64,000 nt of DNA. Source: Blastobasis lacticolella. Lineage: Eukaryota; Arthropoda; Insecta; Lepidoptera; Blastobasidae. Of this stretch, positions 9,555 through 19,935 are shown piece by piece. The stretch is taken from contig LR990067.1 in NCBI GenBank assembly GCA_905147135.1, forward strand, positions 1,116,001-1,180,000. Reading direction: 5' to 3'. Every line of letters starts with the position of its first letter. Position 1 is the first letter of the stretch. Under the pieces are notes generated by a model that searched no databases, was not told the DNA's origin, and was given only the letters and a program-made list of their open reading frames with translations. A program made the translations under genes and the position numbers.

Positions 9555-10185
9555 TTAATAATAGGCTTGCATTTGACCTCAACTTACCTGATGGATAGCG
9601 ACGATTAGGTCGAAGATGTAGCATGCGTGCCTAGAAGATACCTATTCACTCTTGATTTGAAGACTCCAAGGTTATACGTATCGGGGAACAATGACTCAGG
9701 CAGAGAGTTCCAGTCCTTTGCAGTGCGCATAAGAATGGTGGATGCAAAACGCTTAGTACGAGATGGTGGGACATCTACCATAAATGGATGACGATTTTTG
9801 TCTCCCTCCTTGTTCGATAATAAAAAGGGCATGATGGAACAAGGTTGTGGAGCTCCTGGGAGCACTCACCGTAGTGAATTCGATAAAAGACCGACAAACC
9901 AGCTACTCTACGACGGTGTCCCAGACCCAGAAGGCACGTCTGTCGATAGAGTCAAGAGCTTCTAGCTGATACTTGGCGGACCCATCCCAAAGGTGACCAC
10001 AGTACTCCATACATGACCGGACTTGTGCTTTGTATACATTTAAAAGCTGTCCAGGTGTGAAGTACTTCCTCACCCTGGCGAGAACTCCAAGCTTTAGCTG
10101 TAGATAGAAGTGAGGTATATTTAGCATACATAAAAGCATATTTTATGTATGCTATGGGGATCCATTCCACTGATAATAAATTAGT
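9555..10185 (-). mobile_element. Jockey-like non-LTR retroposon fragment, decayed
   Basis: Two - strand reading frames carry C-terminal non-LTR protein signatures: FTPGQLLNVYKAQVRSCMEY with CGHLWDGSAKYQLEALDSI (10139-9903), and TKRFASTILMRTAKDWNSLP with NLGVFKSRVNRYLLG (9865-9605). A frameshift separates them and no reverse transcriptase core is left. It is a 5'-truncated dead copy. Confidence 0.8.
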
Positions 10186-10236
10186 TTGTTTACATCAATG
10201 GAAAGTTGGTTTGGAACAATGTATTAATTACTATTG

Positions 10237-10450
10237 GCCGTGTGGTGTCCGGCAGAGTAGAATAGCACCAACCCCTTACACCTTCACTCACTATTTTCTT
10301 AACGCGAGACTATAGCTTTTGCCCGCGGCTCCGCCCGCGTGGACTGTTGTACCTGGTTTCTATGGAGTTCTCGCAGGAACTATATTGAATATCAGGATAA
10401 ATTATAGGCTATGTGCTATTGTGGGAAATGAAATTCGTCCAGTAGTTTTT
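10237..10450 (-). repeat. Family B stub plus dispersed insect repeat
   Basis: 10237-10290 is the end of a reverse family B copy (GTGTGGTGTCCGGCAGAGTA). 10306-10450 carries TTTTGCCCGCGGCTCCGCCC and the stretch up to GTAGTTTTTGCGTG, a module very common in lepidopteran intergenic DNA and often assigned to SINE or Helitron remnants. Confidence 0.55.
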
Positions 10451-11014
10451 GCGTGTCGTTCGGCAGAAGTCTGATACAAAGTTGTTTTCGACTCCCGCCT
10501 TTTGCTTTTTAATTACAATCTGTCTCAAACCTATTTTCTTATTTAATCATTAATAAGTAGGGCCTCTTGTGTCATGTATATATAGATAGATAGATAAATT
10601 CTTTTTTATTATATTCTTTATTGTACATAAAACAATGTTACATCGTTAGAACTTAAACATAGTTTACAAAGGCTTTATTGCTCACACAAGAATAATTACA
10701 TTAAAAAGTTCCGACAAAAAACCATAACTAGTTGTGGGCAAAGGCGGCCTTATCGCTGTAAGCGATCTCTACCAGGCAACATTTGTGTAAAGAACCGCTT
10801 GATACACAGGCAAGTCAACAACATGGACTTATAAAGATGGATGGATATGGAAAGTAGAAATATACACTTACATGCGAAAATACACATATAACAAAACCAT
10901 ATATGCCATATCTTTTTACCGTTTTTGTGTGCTATAAACTATTAAATAAATAAATAAATAAAATCATATAATCACCTATTACGCCTAATATTAACATCTC
11001 TTCTCCCGTTGTAG
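10451..11014. other. NOG1 intron, AT-rich, no feature recognised
   Basis: Low-complexity AT-rich DNA with a short TAGATAGATA run (10583) and an AAATAAATAAAT run (10945). No coding potential or known repeat signature was seen before the exon at 11015. Confidence 0.5.
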
Positions 11015-11124
11015 ACTTACAGAAGAACTACGCGGAAATAGCTGAAGAGGAACGCCACGACCCGATCCCGGAGTTCTGGGAGGGACACAACGTTGCTGAT
11101 TACATCGACCCGGAGATATTCGAG
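11015..11124 (+). CDS. NOG1: NOG1 exon with GHNVADYIDPEIFE block
   Basis: Acceptor GTTGTAG, donor GAG|GTCAGT, 110 nt. Its first two bases complete an Asp codon. It encodes DLQKNYAEIAEEERHDPIPE and then FWEGHNVADYIDPEIFE, one of the most conserved NOG1 signatures (IWEGHNIADYIDP in vertebrates). Confidence 0.96.
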
Positions 11125-11144
11125 GTCAGTACGACATACATACA

Positions 11145-11287
11145 TTATCATATAAGCCGAAAGACTGCTGGGCATAGGCCTTCACAAATAGGTCGAACTC
11201 TCCAGCGATTGTAAATGTACTGCGACAGGGCAATCCTGCGCCATTTAGTGGACCTCTAAAATACTGTCTTTGTACCGCACCAGAGGT
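11145..11287 (-). repeat. RTE/R1-like retroposon 3' fragment
   Basis: Carries the AGCCGAAAGACTGCTGGGCATAG motif core (here GACTGCTGGGCATAGGCC) found again at 46585-46710. Non-coding; it ends next to the hAT target site. Confidence 0.45.
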
Positions 11288-11295
11288 TTTTATTG

Positions 11296-11571
11296 CAGGG
11301 CCGGATTTAGAGGTCCACAGGCCTCGGGGCAAGGAAGGAGCGGAGGCCCCCTGGCCCCAAATTATTTTCCAAATAAAGTGAAAAATTTTCTCAAGTCGAG
11401 TTTTTCAATAAATATTTTTTTGAAATTAAGTGTAATTAAAAAATAATAAATTAAGTGTAATTATAATCAAATAATCATGTATGTACAAAGTACTGCAGGC
11501 TGTAATGTAAAGGTAAAAGAGCGAAAAAAAATACGTGGAGGCCCGGTTGCCCTTCCCTGAATCCGGCCCTG
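11296..11571. mobile_element. hAT-type MITE with exact 8 bp target duplication, copy 1
   Basis: Ends CAGGGCCGGATTTAG / complement, 276 bp, flanked by TTTTATTG at 11288-11295 and 11572-11579. A CAGGG terminus and an 8 bp duplication are hAT hallmarks. No transposase is present. It is related to the element at 44231-44604. Confidence 0.93.
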
Positions 11572-11599
11572 TTTTATTGCTAGTTTATGCAATTCACTC

Positions 11600-12458
11600 A
11601 AAGGTATTGGCAAAAAAAAACTAGAGTTGACAGAAATTTTATATATGCCGTTATTATATTCATAATATGTACATCAAACATATATAATAATTAACTGCAA
11701 ATTCGATGTGGTATACTAGATATTTTGTTTATAAATGATACAATCTCCATACAAATCAATCAATTGCTCTTCGTTAATCTCGCTATAACTCGAAAACGGC
11801 TGGCCCGATTTGAATAATTATTCTTTTGTTGGATATAATGCAGGAGTGGTTAGTACGAAAGAAAAAAATGCCCCTACATACTCTTTTTTACTTTGAGTTT
11901 GGTAGGTTCGATTCTCGTACAATATAATAACTTCTATATAACATGGATAAAAATTCTTTTTTTTTAAACATAATGAGTTAACTATAGTGAATCCATTTTT
12001 ATTCATTTCGTTGATGGCGATTCTAGGTTTTTGTCTATGACTTTTTAGCAAAACACAATTTTATGGAACTTCGTTTAGCTGTTTTTACGTGATGCGCGTT
12101 CAAACAGACAAACAAACATTTTAAAGATTATCGTAACGTGTTCAGTTAGACAAAAAGTCTGTACATTGAAGATAATCGTAAATAACAATCAATCAATGTA
12201 GACTTTTGGTCTTAACAATTTTATTATATGTAAAGACAATTACTTTTATTATGAAAATCAAAAAAAATTTATTTTTCATAATCACATTTTACAATAAATA
12301 ATAAAATTATACATCAATACAATGTCAAAACTTAATACTAATTTTAACAATATATCTATGTCAGCCAAATAACCCAAAATAATAATAAAATAATAGCCAA
12401 TGTTATGAAAATTGTACATAATGAGAAATAAATATATCCATAATTCCTTCAATTACAG
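11600..12458. other. NOG1 intron, AT-rich with dispersed-repeat traces
   Basis: 11760-11830 (CTCGAAAACGGCTGGCCCGA) and 12060-12125 (TTCGTTTAGC, CAGACAAACAAACA) resemble parts of common lepidopteran dispersed repeats. The remainder is AT-rich with no ORF or hairpin of note. Confidence 0.45.
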
Positions 12459-12577
12459 AAACTAGCGGAACTAGAGAAGGAAGAAGAGCTCCGCGCCGAG
12501 GGCGGCATGTACGCCGTGCCCAAGATCGAGCTGGACGCCACCATGCGGGAGATACGGGAACTAGCCACGCAGATACG
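12459..12577 (+). CDS. NOG1: NOG1 exon, acidic/basic helix
   Basis: Acceptor ATTACAG, donor ACG|GTAAGA, 119 nt, phase 0 in and phase 2 out. It encodes KLAELEKEEELRAEGGMYAV and then MREIRELATQIR, equivalent to the family KKLEELEKEEELR...IRQLAKQIR segment. Its 3' 55 bases and donor are duplicated about 300 bp downstream (12823-12882). Confidence 0.95.
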
Positions 12578-12718
12578 GTAAGATTGCTTGTGGTAATCGA
12601 GGGGCCGGGGTCCGGCTTCACCGTGGTCCGGGGTTTGGCAGATCAGGTGATAGGGAGATATGACTTGAATATTGTTATGCATTCAGCATCGGTTAGTATT
12701 CATTAAATGACATTGGTA

Positions 12719-12790
12719 CATAGTGGCATTGGGGTTTGAACCTCTCGCTCTGGAGTCGGAGACGTTAACTATTGGGCCACCGACACTCTT
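12719..12790 (-). repeat. SINE family 2 head fragment
   Basis: The complement contains a B-box-like GGTTCAAACCCC and an A-box-like GGTGGCCCAATAGTTAACG, matching the tRNA-like head of the SINE at 42833-43188. Confidence 0.6.
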
Positions 12791-12822
12791 ATTAAATAGC
12801 GGAAAAACCGCCGCCGTGTAAA

Positions 12823-12882
12823 AGGCCGAGCTGGACACCACCATGCGGGAGATACGGGAACTAGCTACGCAGATACGGTATA
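12823..12882 (+). pseudogene. Echo of NOG1 exon 12459-12577 (3' part)
   Basis: GAGCTGGACACCACCATGCG and the following bases to the donor repeat 12526-12577 with few substitutions. An in-frame TAA precedes it where the real exon has CCC, and the donor reads GTATAC instead of GTAAGA. No acceptor is obvious. A local duplicate without coding value. Confidence 0.85.
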
Positions 12883-13477
12883 CTTGCTTGTTTGATTGTT
12901 ACATACATAACAATTGGTCCCGAATTGTGCTGTTCCAATGGAACTTTCTCCCACGCACACTAAAGTTGTGATATTTATCAGATAATTATCTGTACACTTG
13001 TGATAGTTTTTCGAAGCTTTTGACCCTTGGTGTATGTTCAGAATCTTTATTATTATCAAGATAATGATCACATCGAACCCTAAACTTCTGAGTTATTTTC
13101 ACAAAGTGTAATGAGGATGTCTTCCACATGAAAATCTGTGAAGAAATTTTCACAATATCTCTTAAACCAAAGAAGATATAGTTATGCATTAGAACTTTGT
13201 TATTTTTGCATGAACTATGGACGTAATTCGGCACTCGATGAACCTTATTATTGTGCTAATAAAACACATATTTCATTGCGCTTCATTTTTCTTTCAGTCC
13301 TCAGTACACATTAACTTCATCATTTCAAAAAGGATTACAAAAATTATTGGGTTTCAGTTCTATGAAAGTATATTCAAATTTTTTTGGCAAACATACAGGA
13401 TTCTACCATAGGAGACGTCCTCATTGACTGCGAAAATATATTTATTTATAAATATATATATTCATTTCCTTCCACAG
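12883..13477. other. NOG1 intron, no feature recognised
   Basis: Unique-looking AT-rich sequence. The short open frames have no recognisable domain and fall in compositionally plain DNA. Confidence 0.5.
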
Positions 13478-13611
13478 TAACAAGAAGGCAGTCCTGAAGG
13501 ACGAGTCCCGGCTGACCAAGCAGTCGACCAAACCTGTGATGCCACGAACCAGTCGCGCCAGGGCCAGGGACCGCTCCACTGGGAAACTGAGGGACGAGAT
13601 GGAGAAATTGG
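13478..13611 (+). CDS. NOG1: NOG1 exon, basic C-terminal region
   Basis: Acceptor TTCCACAG, donor TTGG|GTATGG, 134 nt, phase 2 in and phase 1 out. It encodes NKKAVLKDESRLTKQSTKP followed by VMPRTSRARARDRS and DEMEKLG, matching the family MPRTA...LEKEMRSLGVDM region. Confidence 0.94.
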
Positions 13612-13631
13612 GTATGGGATGGTGTCATACA

Positions 13632-13680
13632 TACATATACACACACTCACACACACACACATACAGACAGGCATACGTAG
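13632..13680 (+). repeat. CA-rich microsatellite
   Basis: ACACACACTCACACACACAC and neighbouring CATA/CAGA units, starting 20 bases after the NOG1 donor at 13612. Confidence 0.85.
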
Positions 13681-13723
13681 GCGGTGGCCACCTGCTCGGA
13701 CTGTCATTTTGCGAAATGCAAGA

Positions 13724-13910
13724 ACAAAAAACACGAAACGCAGTTTTCGGCCTTTTCGAAAACAAAACACACACGAAACGTGGATTTGGACCTATTCGAA
13801 AACAAAACACACACGAAACGTGGATTTCGGCTATCCCAGAAACAAAACACGCTCAGCCCAAGATTTTTGGCAACACACAAGAACAAAACACACTCGAAAC
13901 GTACACATTA
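13724..13910 (+). repeat. CAAAACAC minisatellite, array 3
   Basis: Four to five units of about 40 bp, for example AAACAAAACACACACGAAAC followed by GTGGATTTGGACCTATTCG. Two adjacent units are almost identical. The array stays open in more than one frame, a by-product of its composition rather than evidence for a protein. Confidence 0.85.
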
Positions 13911-14379
13911 ATATTTGGATTTTTTTGAAAATGGCCATTTCACGTTGACAGCATCAATGAGCGTATTTGGAACTAAAAAATACCAAATACCAAATACCAC
14001 CACCGCTATTTGTCAACAGGTTTCAATTTTACTTCCTGGTACGTTAAGGCTGGGCAACATATAGGATATCATTGATTTTGGAAACTGGAACACCTGATTG
14101 TGACCTTATGCAGAACCATAATAGACCAGATAAACTATTCTTTGATGGGGTTTTCACAGTTTGGTAGTTTGAGGTCCAACTTGAAATCTAGGTTGTATTT
14201 GATTTAATTCGGTTAGGTAGAACCAGAGGTACAGCTTGACATCTACGTAGTACATGCAGATTCGATTGTTTCGTTGTTAACCTCTGACGGGAAAAGCGGG
14301 TGTTTATTAATTTTTTTAATATGTTATGCACAAAATAGTACAAGTTATAAGTTTGACGTATGTATCTGTTGAAAGCGGT

Positions 14380-14565
14380 GAGGGAAAACATCGTGATGAA
14401 ACCTGCAAATTCAGGCGACTGAATTCGTAACCATGATCCAATCTGGTCAGGTTCCCCTGGTAGCTAGGTCACGGAGGTCAGACGGTAGACGCTCCACTGT
14501 AATTATCTGATCGCCTAATCCTGGATTATGGTCAGGCGGACCGGGGTCTTGAGCCCTCGTTTTTG
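14380..14565 (+). repeat. SINE family 2 body
   Basis: Contains GGGAAAACATCGTGATGAAAC, CAGGCGACTGAATTCGTAAC, GGAGGTCAGACGGTAGACG and the CCTGGATTATGGTCAGGCGG end seen in the other copies. The tRNA-like head is missing. Confidence 0.75.
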
Positions 14566-14910
14566 AGAATGTAAGAAAGACATACTACTCACCGTACTTT
14601 ACTGCACTCACCTTAGGTTAAGGATGTAATGAGGATCCGAATAAATTACTGCCTATGTCTATCTATTACACATAGCACACCACGATACAATAACAGTTAC
14701 AGTTACAAATTAGAATAATTTATTTGCATTAACAATATAGGTGGTACAATAATCAGAGATGCAGTTCTCATATTCAGTCAGTTTGAGCATACAAATGCAA
14801 TACATAATAATAATTACATAAAAATAAGGAAATATAAATAATTAAATATCTAATGTACCGACAAACTTTTTTACTATTTTATTAAATGTGTCCACTATTT
14901 CCCTCCCCAG

Positions 14911-15074
14911 GCGTGGACATGTCAGAGACCGAGTCGGCCCACTTCACCCGCACGCAGTCCCGCAGCCGCTCGGCCTCCGCCGCGCCGGCCGCCAAGCGCG
15001 CCAAGACGGACCTGTCCCGGGCGCGCTCCGTGTCCCGCCCCGCCAGGGACGAGCAGGGAGTCAAGGATGGCACC
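14911..15074 (+). CDS. NOG1: NOG1 exon, Arg/Ser-rich tail
   Basis: Acceptor CTCCCCAG, donor ACC|GTGAGT, 164 nt, phase 1 in and phase 0 out. It reads VDMSETESAHFTRTQSRSRS then AKRAKTDLSRARSVSRP and DEQGVKDGT. This is the Ser/Arg/Lys-rich segment typical of NOG1 C-termini, probably a nuclear or nucleolar localisation region. It is strongly GC-rich, unlike the minisatellite that follows. Confidence 0.94.
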
Positions 15075-15129
15075 GTGAGTAGTTTGGAAGCGTTGATCCT
15101 ACGCTATAAGACCTTTTCTGCAGCTTTGT

Positions 15130-15690
15130 ACGGTCGATTTTGGCGCACGCGAACACAAAACACGGTCGAAACGCGAATTTTCAGCATACGATGCAACAAA
15201 ACACGGTCTACGAGGCCCTACACAGCCGTTTGTGTCCTTCGAAAAAACAAAACACGGTCTGAAAGCGAATTTTCAGCATACGATAAAGCAAAACACGGTC
15301 TAGACGGCCCTACGCGAGTTTTTGACTTGCTGAAAAACAAAACACAGTCGATTCGTCGTTTTTAGCCTCCGGAGAAACGAAACACGGTCTAAACGAGAGT
15401 TTTCAGCGTACGCGAAAACAAAACACGGTCGAATCCCCATTTTTGGCCTACGCAAAAACAAAACACGGTCTACAAGGCCCTTCACGACAGTTTTTGGCTT
15501 GCTCAATAAACAAAACACTGTCGGAACGCCAATTTTCAGCAAAAACAAATAAAAACACGGTTTACAAGGCCGTTTTTTGACTAGCCTAAAAACAAAACAT
15601 TGTCGAATTCTCATTTTTAATTTTCGGAAAAATAAATCACTGTCGAAACGCAGCATTTGAGCATCTCAAAAACAAAACAGTCGAATCACT
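15130..15690 (+). repeat. CAAAACAC minisatellite, array 4 (largest)
   Basis: About 13 units. Spacings between successive GGTC cores are mostly 40-41 bp, with occasional 49-52 bp units. Three linker types recur (GAAACGCGAATTTTCAGCAT, TACGAGGCCCTAC..., GAATCCCCATTTTTGGCCTA), giving a loose higher-order alternation. It occupies most of the intron after the NOG1 exon at 14911-15074. Confidence 0.9.
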
Positions 15691-16055
15691 AGTTTTTACT
15701 TGTCTTCATTTATTCTCTGCGAACCCAAATACCAGAGTCAGACGCGGTGCTAACAAACGCGGCCAGATGAATCGTGCGCACACCTATATGGCCACCGAAA
15801 TGTACCATACGCGTGTGCGGACTCCCGGACTGATGAGTCCGCGCTGGCGCGACACAAATGCGCCGGTCATAGCCGATCGTGTTTGTATGGACCGGCCAAA
15901 CAAGTTTGCGCGCTTTCGCGTAGCGTTTTGTATGGACCTGCCAGACGAGGCGTGCCCACTCGCGTAACGCCAATCACGACTCAATTGCTGGGGCGCCCGC
16001 AGCAAACAAGTTAATTAGCCCTTATTAATAAAAAACATTATTTTGTCCACCACAG

Positions 16056-16211
16056 ATGCGCAAGAAGGTCAAGAACATGGCCCACTCCGCCATCGCACGG
16101 AAGACCAAGAAGATGGGTCTCAAGGGAGAGGCCGATCGCTTCATCGGGACCAAGATGCCCAAGCATCTGTTCGCTGGGAAACGCGGCGTGGGCAAGACAG
16201 AGCGGCGATAG
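16056..16211 (+). CDS. NOG1: NOG1 terminal coding exon
   Basis: Acceptor TCCACCACAG. 156 nt ending in TAG at 16209-16211. It encodes MRKKVKNMAHSAIARKTKKM, GLKGEADRFIGTKMPKHLF and AGKRGVGKTERR, which matches the end of NOG1 ([30 protein letters not shown] in vertebrates). The highly basic tail fits binding to ribosomal RNA. Confidence 0.96.
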   Translation: MRKKVKNMAHSAIARKTKKMGLKGEADRFIGTKMPKHLFAGKRGVGKTERR

Positions 16212-16248
16212 TACCGTATTTATTCTATGTTATTTACTGGAAGTTAAG

Positions 16249-16254
16249 AATAAA
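16249..16254 (+). promoter_or_regulatory. NOG1 polyadenylation signal AATAAA
   Basis: A canonical AATAAA hexamer lies 38 bases after the NOG1 stop codon, followed by a GT/T-rich stretch at 16263-16286 suited to be the downstream element. It implies a very short 3' UTR. Confidence 0.75.
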
Positions 16255-16339
16255 GTTGTATTCAGTTTTGGTCGAAGTTGTTTCGTTTTATTTCAGCGTA
16301 AAACTCACTGGCAGAATGAGAGATTTTGAGAGAGACGAT

Positions 16340-16625
16340 TAAAAGGCAAAAAAAAGGAAATAGTTCAAATAATTGTAATAGATGGCGTTGATTAGAAAAG
16401 ATTCTCAAAAATAAATCAAAATGAGACCGTTAGATATACAAAAATGTTGACATTTTGCTCTTTCTTTGCAGAAAAGGTACTAAAACTTGGTATATTTTCA
16501 CGAAACGTCTTTCCTAGTAACTTTGGTTGCCAAATTCAATACTTGAGAATTCTGTGTAGGCAGCGCCATTTAGTGAAGCACACCGAACTACACTTTTCAT
16601 TTTTAAAGTAGCTGTCTCAAAATCC
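16340..16625 (+). repeat. Dispersed repeat C, copy 1
   Basis: Inverted counterpart of 53395-53650: shared blocks include AAATAATTGTAATAGATGGCG, AAAATAAATCAAAATG, TTGACATTTTGC, AATTCAATACTTGAGAATTC and CACCGAACTACACTTTT. No coding frame and no clear TIR. Class unknown. Confidence 0.7.
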
Positions 16626-16659
16626 TCCATTATCCTCTCACCCTTATTTTTCCCTATCA

Positions 16660-16905
16660 TCATCATCAGAGCCCATAACAGTTCACTGCAGGACTTAGAC
16701 CTCTCCCACGAAAGGGGAGGTTATTGCCATAATCCCCACGCTCGGCAGGCGGGTTGGATATCGCAGTGTTGTAAATATGACAATGGAAAACGCTGCTTCC
16801 CATTACTATACCACACCAACCTACGGAAACTCTAGATCTTCAGCCTCGAAAACATTAGTCGTCTTGTACGACACCCACGAGTGTAAGGGGTTGGCCACCT
16901 GGTGG
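16660..16905 (+). repeat. Repeat family B copy
   Basis: Starts in a CATCATCATCA tract, carries CTCCCACGAAAGGGGAGG, CGGCAGGCGGGTTGG and ACACCCACGAGTGTAAGGGG, and then runs into a jockey-like fragment. Confidence 0.85.
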
Positions 16906-17090
16906 AAAGTGGAACAGCCTATTCACTAGGCTTGAAGGCGTCCAGATAGACAGATCGGGGAATACACTCTCAGCAAAGATAAATAATATAATACTTACCT
17001 CTCAGGCAACGAGTTCCATTCCTTAGTCGTACGCATGGCGTTTGAATGGTTTTCAACCTCCTTTGCTGCGCTTAACTCTAGCAGGGTACA
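16906..17090 (-). mobile_element. Jockey-like retroposon 3' fragment
   Basis: The - strand is related to the 26660-26985 copy: complement of GCCTATTCACTAGGCTTGAAGG, AACGAGTTCCATTCCTTAG and CGTACGCATGGCG. Truncated and non-coding. Confidence 0.6.
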
Positions 17091-17302
17091 ATGCTCACGC
17101 ATCGTTAAGGAGTTGATACTAGCCCTTACTAAGAACAAAGAAAAGTATCTTTACGGTTGCGGGGTCGTGTCCACGCCCCCGACCGACCGGCCGTCCGAAC
17201 AAAGTCAGTCCCTAAAAAGCGACTTTATTTTATACTACATAAGGATTAGTATCAACTGTCTACCTGCCTCCTAGATCGGCCCAGCCAGTGTCATATGTAG
17301 CC

Positions 17303-17550
17303 TTTTAAGTATGAGACGTGCCAACAAACTTACTATCAAAGATGCCGAAGACCGAGCTAAGTGGACAAAGAAAAGGGAGGCGGACCCCGGGCCCTCGAAC
17401 GCGAGAGCACCCTCCTCCACCCAGGGTCCTACCGACCTCTCGGTCATACGGACCGCGTCAGACCTAATCACGGGTGATGCGCACGCTTACTTGCCAGAGG
17501 CTCTTCGGTCACTACTGAGCACAGGACTGACGCCAAGATGATGATGATAT
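17303..17550 (+). mobile_element. RTE-like retroposon C-terminal fragment
   Basis: Reads TIKDAEDRAKWTKKREADPG, the degenerate end of an RTE-type polyprotein (compare the ADP-terminated tail at 44925), joined to CCCCGGGCCCTCG of SINE family 2, and ending in a short GATGATGAT tract. Confidence 0.55.
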
Positions 17551-17847
17551 CAGCTCACGCGTACCTACTCCTACAGCCTTGCGAATTGAGAAGAGTCGGT
17601 TTGTCAAAACCTCGTCCGTCTGCAGCCTTGACCATGAGCAGGTTAGGTTGTAGACTGTAGACTTTCCATATATCTAGCCATGACAGAATACCAGCGGGTG
17701 TGGGTCCTACCTCTACCCAAACGCTGAGTCATGGACCATTTTGTCTTATTAGAAGCTTTTATTTCAAAAATACGTAGATACAAATCTGTTAATTTATAGT
17801 CAAAATAAATATTTCTATACGCTCGTACATTTCTGGCGTTACAAATC

Positions 17848-18140
17848 AATATTTATAGACTGTGAGGGCGCCGTAGGGTATCCTACGTCATCGAGATCAA
17901 GAAAAAATCCACTTTGTAGCGGTAGTAGACGTTTAGGAGACACACAACACGTTGGCCTGCCCGTGCACCCTCTTGTGTGGGTCCTAGAAATTAAAAAAAC
18001 CGGTCGCCCTTACATCCTGTTGGCAGTTTCGCTTTTCAGCCACATTAAAGTCACTTTTCTGTTTGGTGACTAAAAAGAGGCAGAAAACCGAAACTGCCAA
18101 AAGGATGTGTCAGGCAGACCGGTTTTTTTAAATTCTAGAA
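17848..18140. mobile_element. Hairpin repeat D, copy 1
   Basis: Shares GCGCCGTAGGGTATCCTACG, AAAAAATCCACTTT, GCTTTTCAGCCACATT and the terminal TTCTAGAA...ACACAAG with 41300-41605. Its 3' half is a hairpin: CTTGTGTGGGTCCTAGAAAT and AGTTTCGCTTTTC are repeated inverted. Non-autonomous, class unknown. Confidence 0.75.
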
Positions 18141-18209
18141 TATACACAAGAATTCATCTAACTTGATTTTCTGATTTAATTTGGATTCCGATTTTGGCCT
18201 TTCACGAGG

Positions 18210-18530
18210 TATATTAGAGGTCCCTAGAGGCGGGCAACGCATTGGCAGCGCCCCTGGTGTTGCCGATGTCCATAGGCGGCGGTGACCGCGCACCATCAGG
18301 TGGTCTGCCGGTAAGGCGGTAAACCCCCGACTAAATGTATTTAAACTCAAATATTTTCAAAACTACGGAACCGATTTTAATGAAACGAAGCTAAAAACTA
18401 TCTCAATTAAATTAGCTTTCAAATAAAGAAAGCCGCATCCAAATCGGTCCATCCGGTCGGGAGCTACAATGCCACAGACAGATACACACGTCCAACTTCA
18501 CCCCACTTTTTTCGTCAAGGGGTGTAAGGG
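18210..18530 (+). repeat. Family A 3' fragment plus dispersed insect repeat
   Basis: 18210-18330 matches the end of family A (GGCGGGCAACGCATTGGC...CATCAGGTGG). 18335-18530 (ACTACGGAACCGATTTTAAT, CACAGACAGATACACACG, CGTCAAGGGGTGTAAGGG) is the reverse of a dispersed repeat also seen at 61235-61400. Confidence 0.6.
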
Positions 18531-18764
18531 TGTTGAAAGCAACGAAGAATCACCTCTATTGTTTAGGTAGTAGAGTCGAAGGTAGCTCGAACACAGGACT
18601 GCGATTCCACGTCGCTGGGAGAGGCGAGGTTAATTATGAAAGAATGGAAATAGAAAAAGCTAGTATCAGTCAACAGTATATTTGCGACTCTCGTATTGTT
18701 TTGATATCTTTTTGCGTTTTGTTCATGAATAATTAATTCTTACTTTTGTGAAAAGAGAAATAAG

Positions 18765-18940
18765 GAACTCATCATCGTCCGAGCGTTCAATACCGGCTTC
18801 TGCCAGGGTCCGGGTCTTGGGCATCCTCACATCGCAAGCCGTTGGCTCTCGCATCAAACTCGGCGATGTCAATCCATCACTTCTCTTGGTCTCTTTCCTG
18901 ATACAGTCAGGTTTAGGCATCTATTTCCCAGGTATCCTGG
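18765..18940 (-). mobile_element. RTE-like retroposon 3' fragment
   Basis: On the - strand it corresponds to the RTE C-terminal/3' region at 44640-44930 (the complement of CATCACTTCTC, GGCGATGTCAATCCAT and AAGCCGTTGGCTCTCGCATC). Heavily decayed. Confidence 0.6.
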
Positions 18941-19734
18941 GGTCTTACGAGGCGTTCGCCTTGTAATACCTGTTCTTTCTTCCTCTAGAAACATACGAGT
19001 GTGAAAGAGATCGCGCCACTGTTCCTAACCCATGAAAATTGGGCATAACAGAATCGTCCACCGGTCCACTGCTGGACATCAGGTGCCTCACAATGCTATA
19101 GTAAACTACAACTATTCACAAACATAACGCAAAAAGATAATTTCACAAATCACCTAATAATTAAACAGTGGTCTAACTTTTAAAATATAACAATATAAAT
19201 ACATTATAACTTGTAGGAAGAAACATATTTTAGGAAGATACATATCGCAGCACTTTTCAGTTTGTTTTAAACAATAAATAGAAATATGGCAAGGAAATTA
19301 AGAAAGTATGTGACCATTTAGCCGTGGAAGCAAAAATTAAATCGACAGATAAATAACAATTTTAATTTTTCGATGTAATGAGATTGCAGGAGTTTACACC
19401 TGCATAAAAAATGACAATCCTATAAGCTTAACAGTTTTGACTACATTTTTCTTACATATATTAGATTTTTACTACAAAAACTGACGACAAGATCAACAGT
19501 CAATGCCAAGTAAACCTTACTTCACTAGAACCCTGGGAACAATTTAGTTATTCCGAAATCCATTTCAAGTAACATTTCAAATATACTTCGTAAAAGACTA
19601 AACCATTCCTGATAAGTTATTGGGTTTTAAACTGAGAATCTCCTATGTTATAATTGTTAATATAATAGGTGCTTTAGATGAAATTTAAGTTTATTAAAAA
19701 GACCATAGACAAATGTAACCTCAAACCAAAGACA

Positions 19735-19935
19735 TTGGACAGAGAAAATAGATGCGAGCCTCGACCATAGGCTTAGGAAGAGGGGGGGCCGGGTGGGCCG
19801 TGCCCACCCCAGAATGGTCTGGTGCCCACCACAGGATCGGGAGCTCACTGACTGTACATTGGCGATTGACTCGGCTTCTTCGGCCACGTCAGGGGCCAGG
19901 CCCCCCCTGGAAAATAGCCCTAGATACGCTAATGG
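19735..19935. repeat. GC-rich degenerate repeat fragment
   Basis: GC-rich island in AT-rich DNA containing GGGCCGGGTGGGCCGTGCCC and GGCCAGGCCCCCCCTGG. It looks like a decayed transposon piece. No family is assigned. Confidence 0.35.

Larger units (their letters stand above)
44..16254 (+). other. NOG1: NOG1 (GTPBP4) gene locus, 3' two thirds
   Basis: NOG1 is an Obg/Era-type nucleolar GTPase that binds pre-60S ribosomal particles. The exons 6425-6579, 8259-8400, 9276-9456, 11015-11124, 12459-12577, 13478-13611, 14911-15074 and 16056-16211 have AG/GT borders and matching phases and total 1161 nt (386 residues plus stop). Seen in order: the G4 motif NKMD, the block GHNVADYIDPEIFE, an Arg/Ser-rich segment and a basic C-terminus. 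This order matches the second half of the roughly 630-residue eukaryotic NOG1 family. The G1-G3 motifs must lie left of the window. Introns carry an intact retrotransposon, SINEs, MITEs and minisatellites. The gene converges on YME1L, which ends at 22523. Confidence 0.95.

Noticed and set aside
14886..15365. 159-residue open frame continuing from the NOG1 exon at 14911 into the minisatellite
   Set aside because: The exon has a good donor at 15075 and the next exon joins in phase. The extension is only the stop-poor CAAAACAC array.
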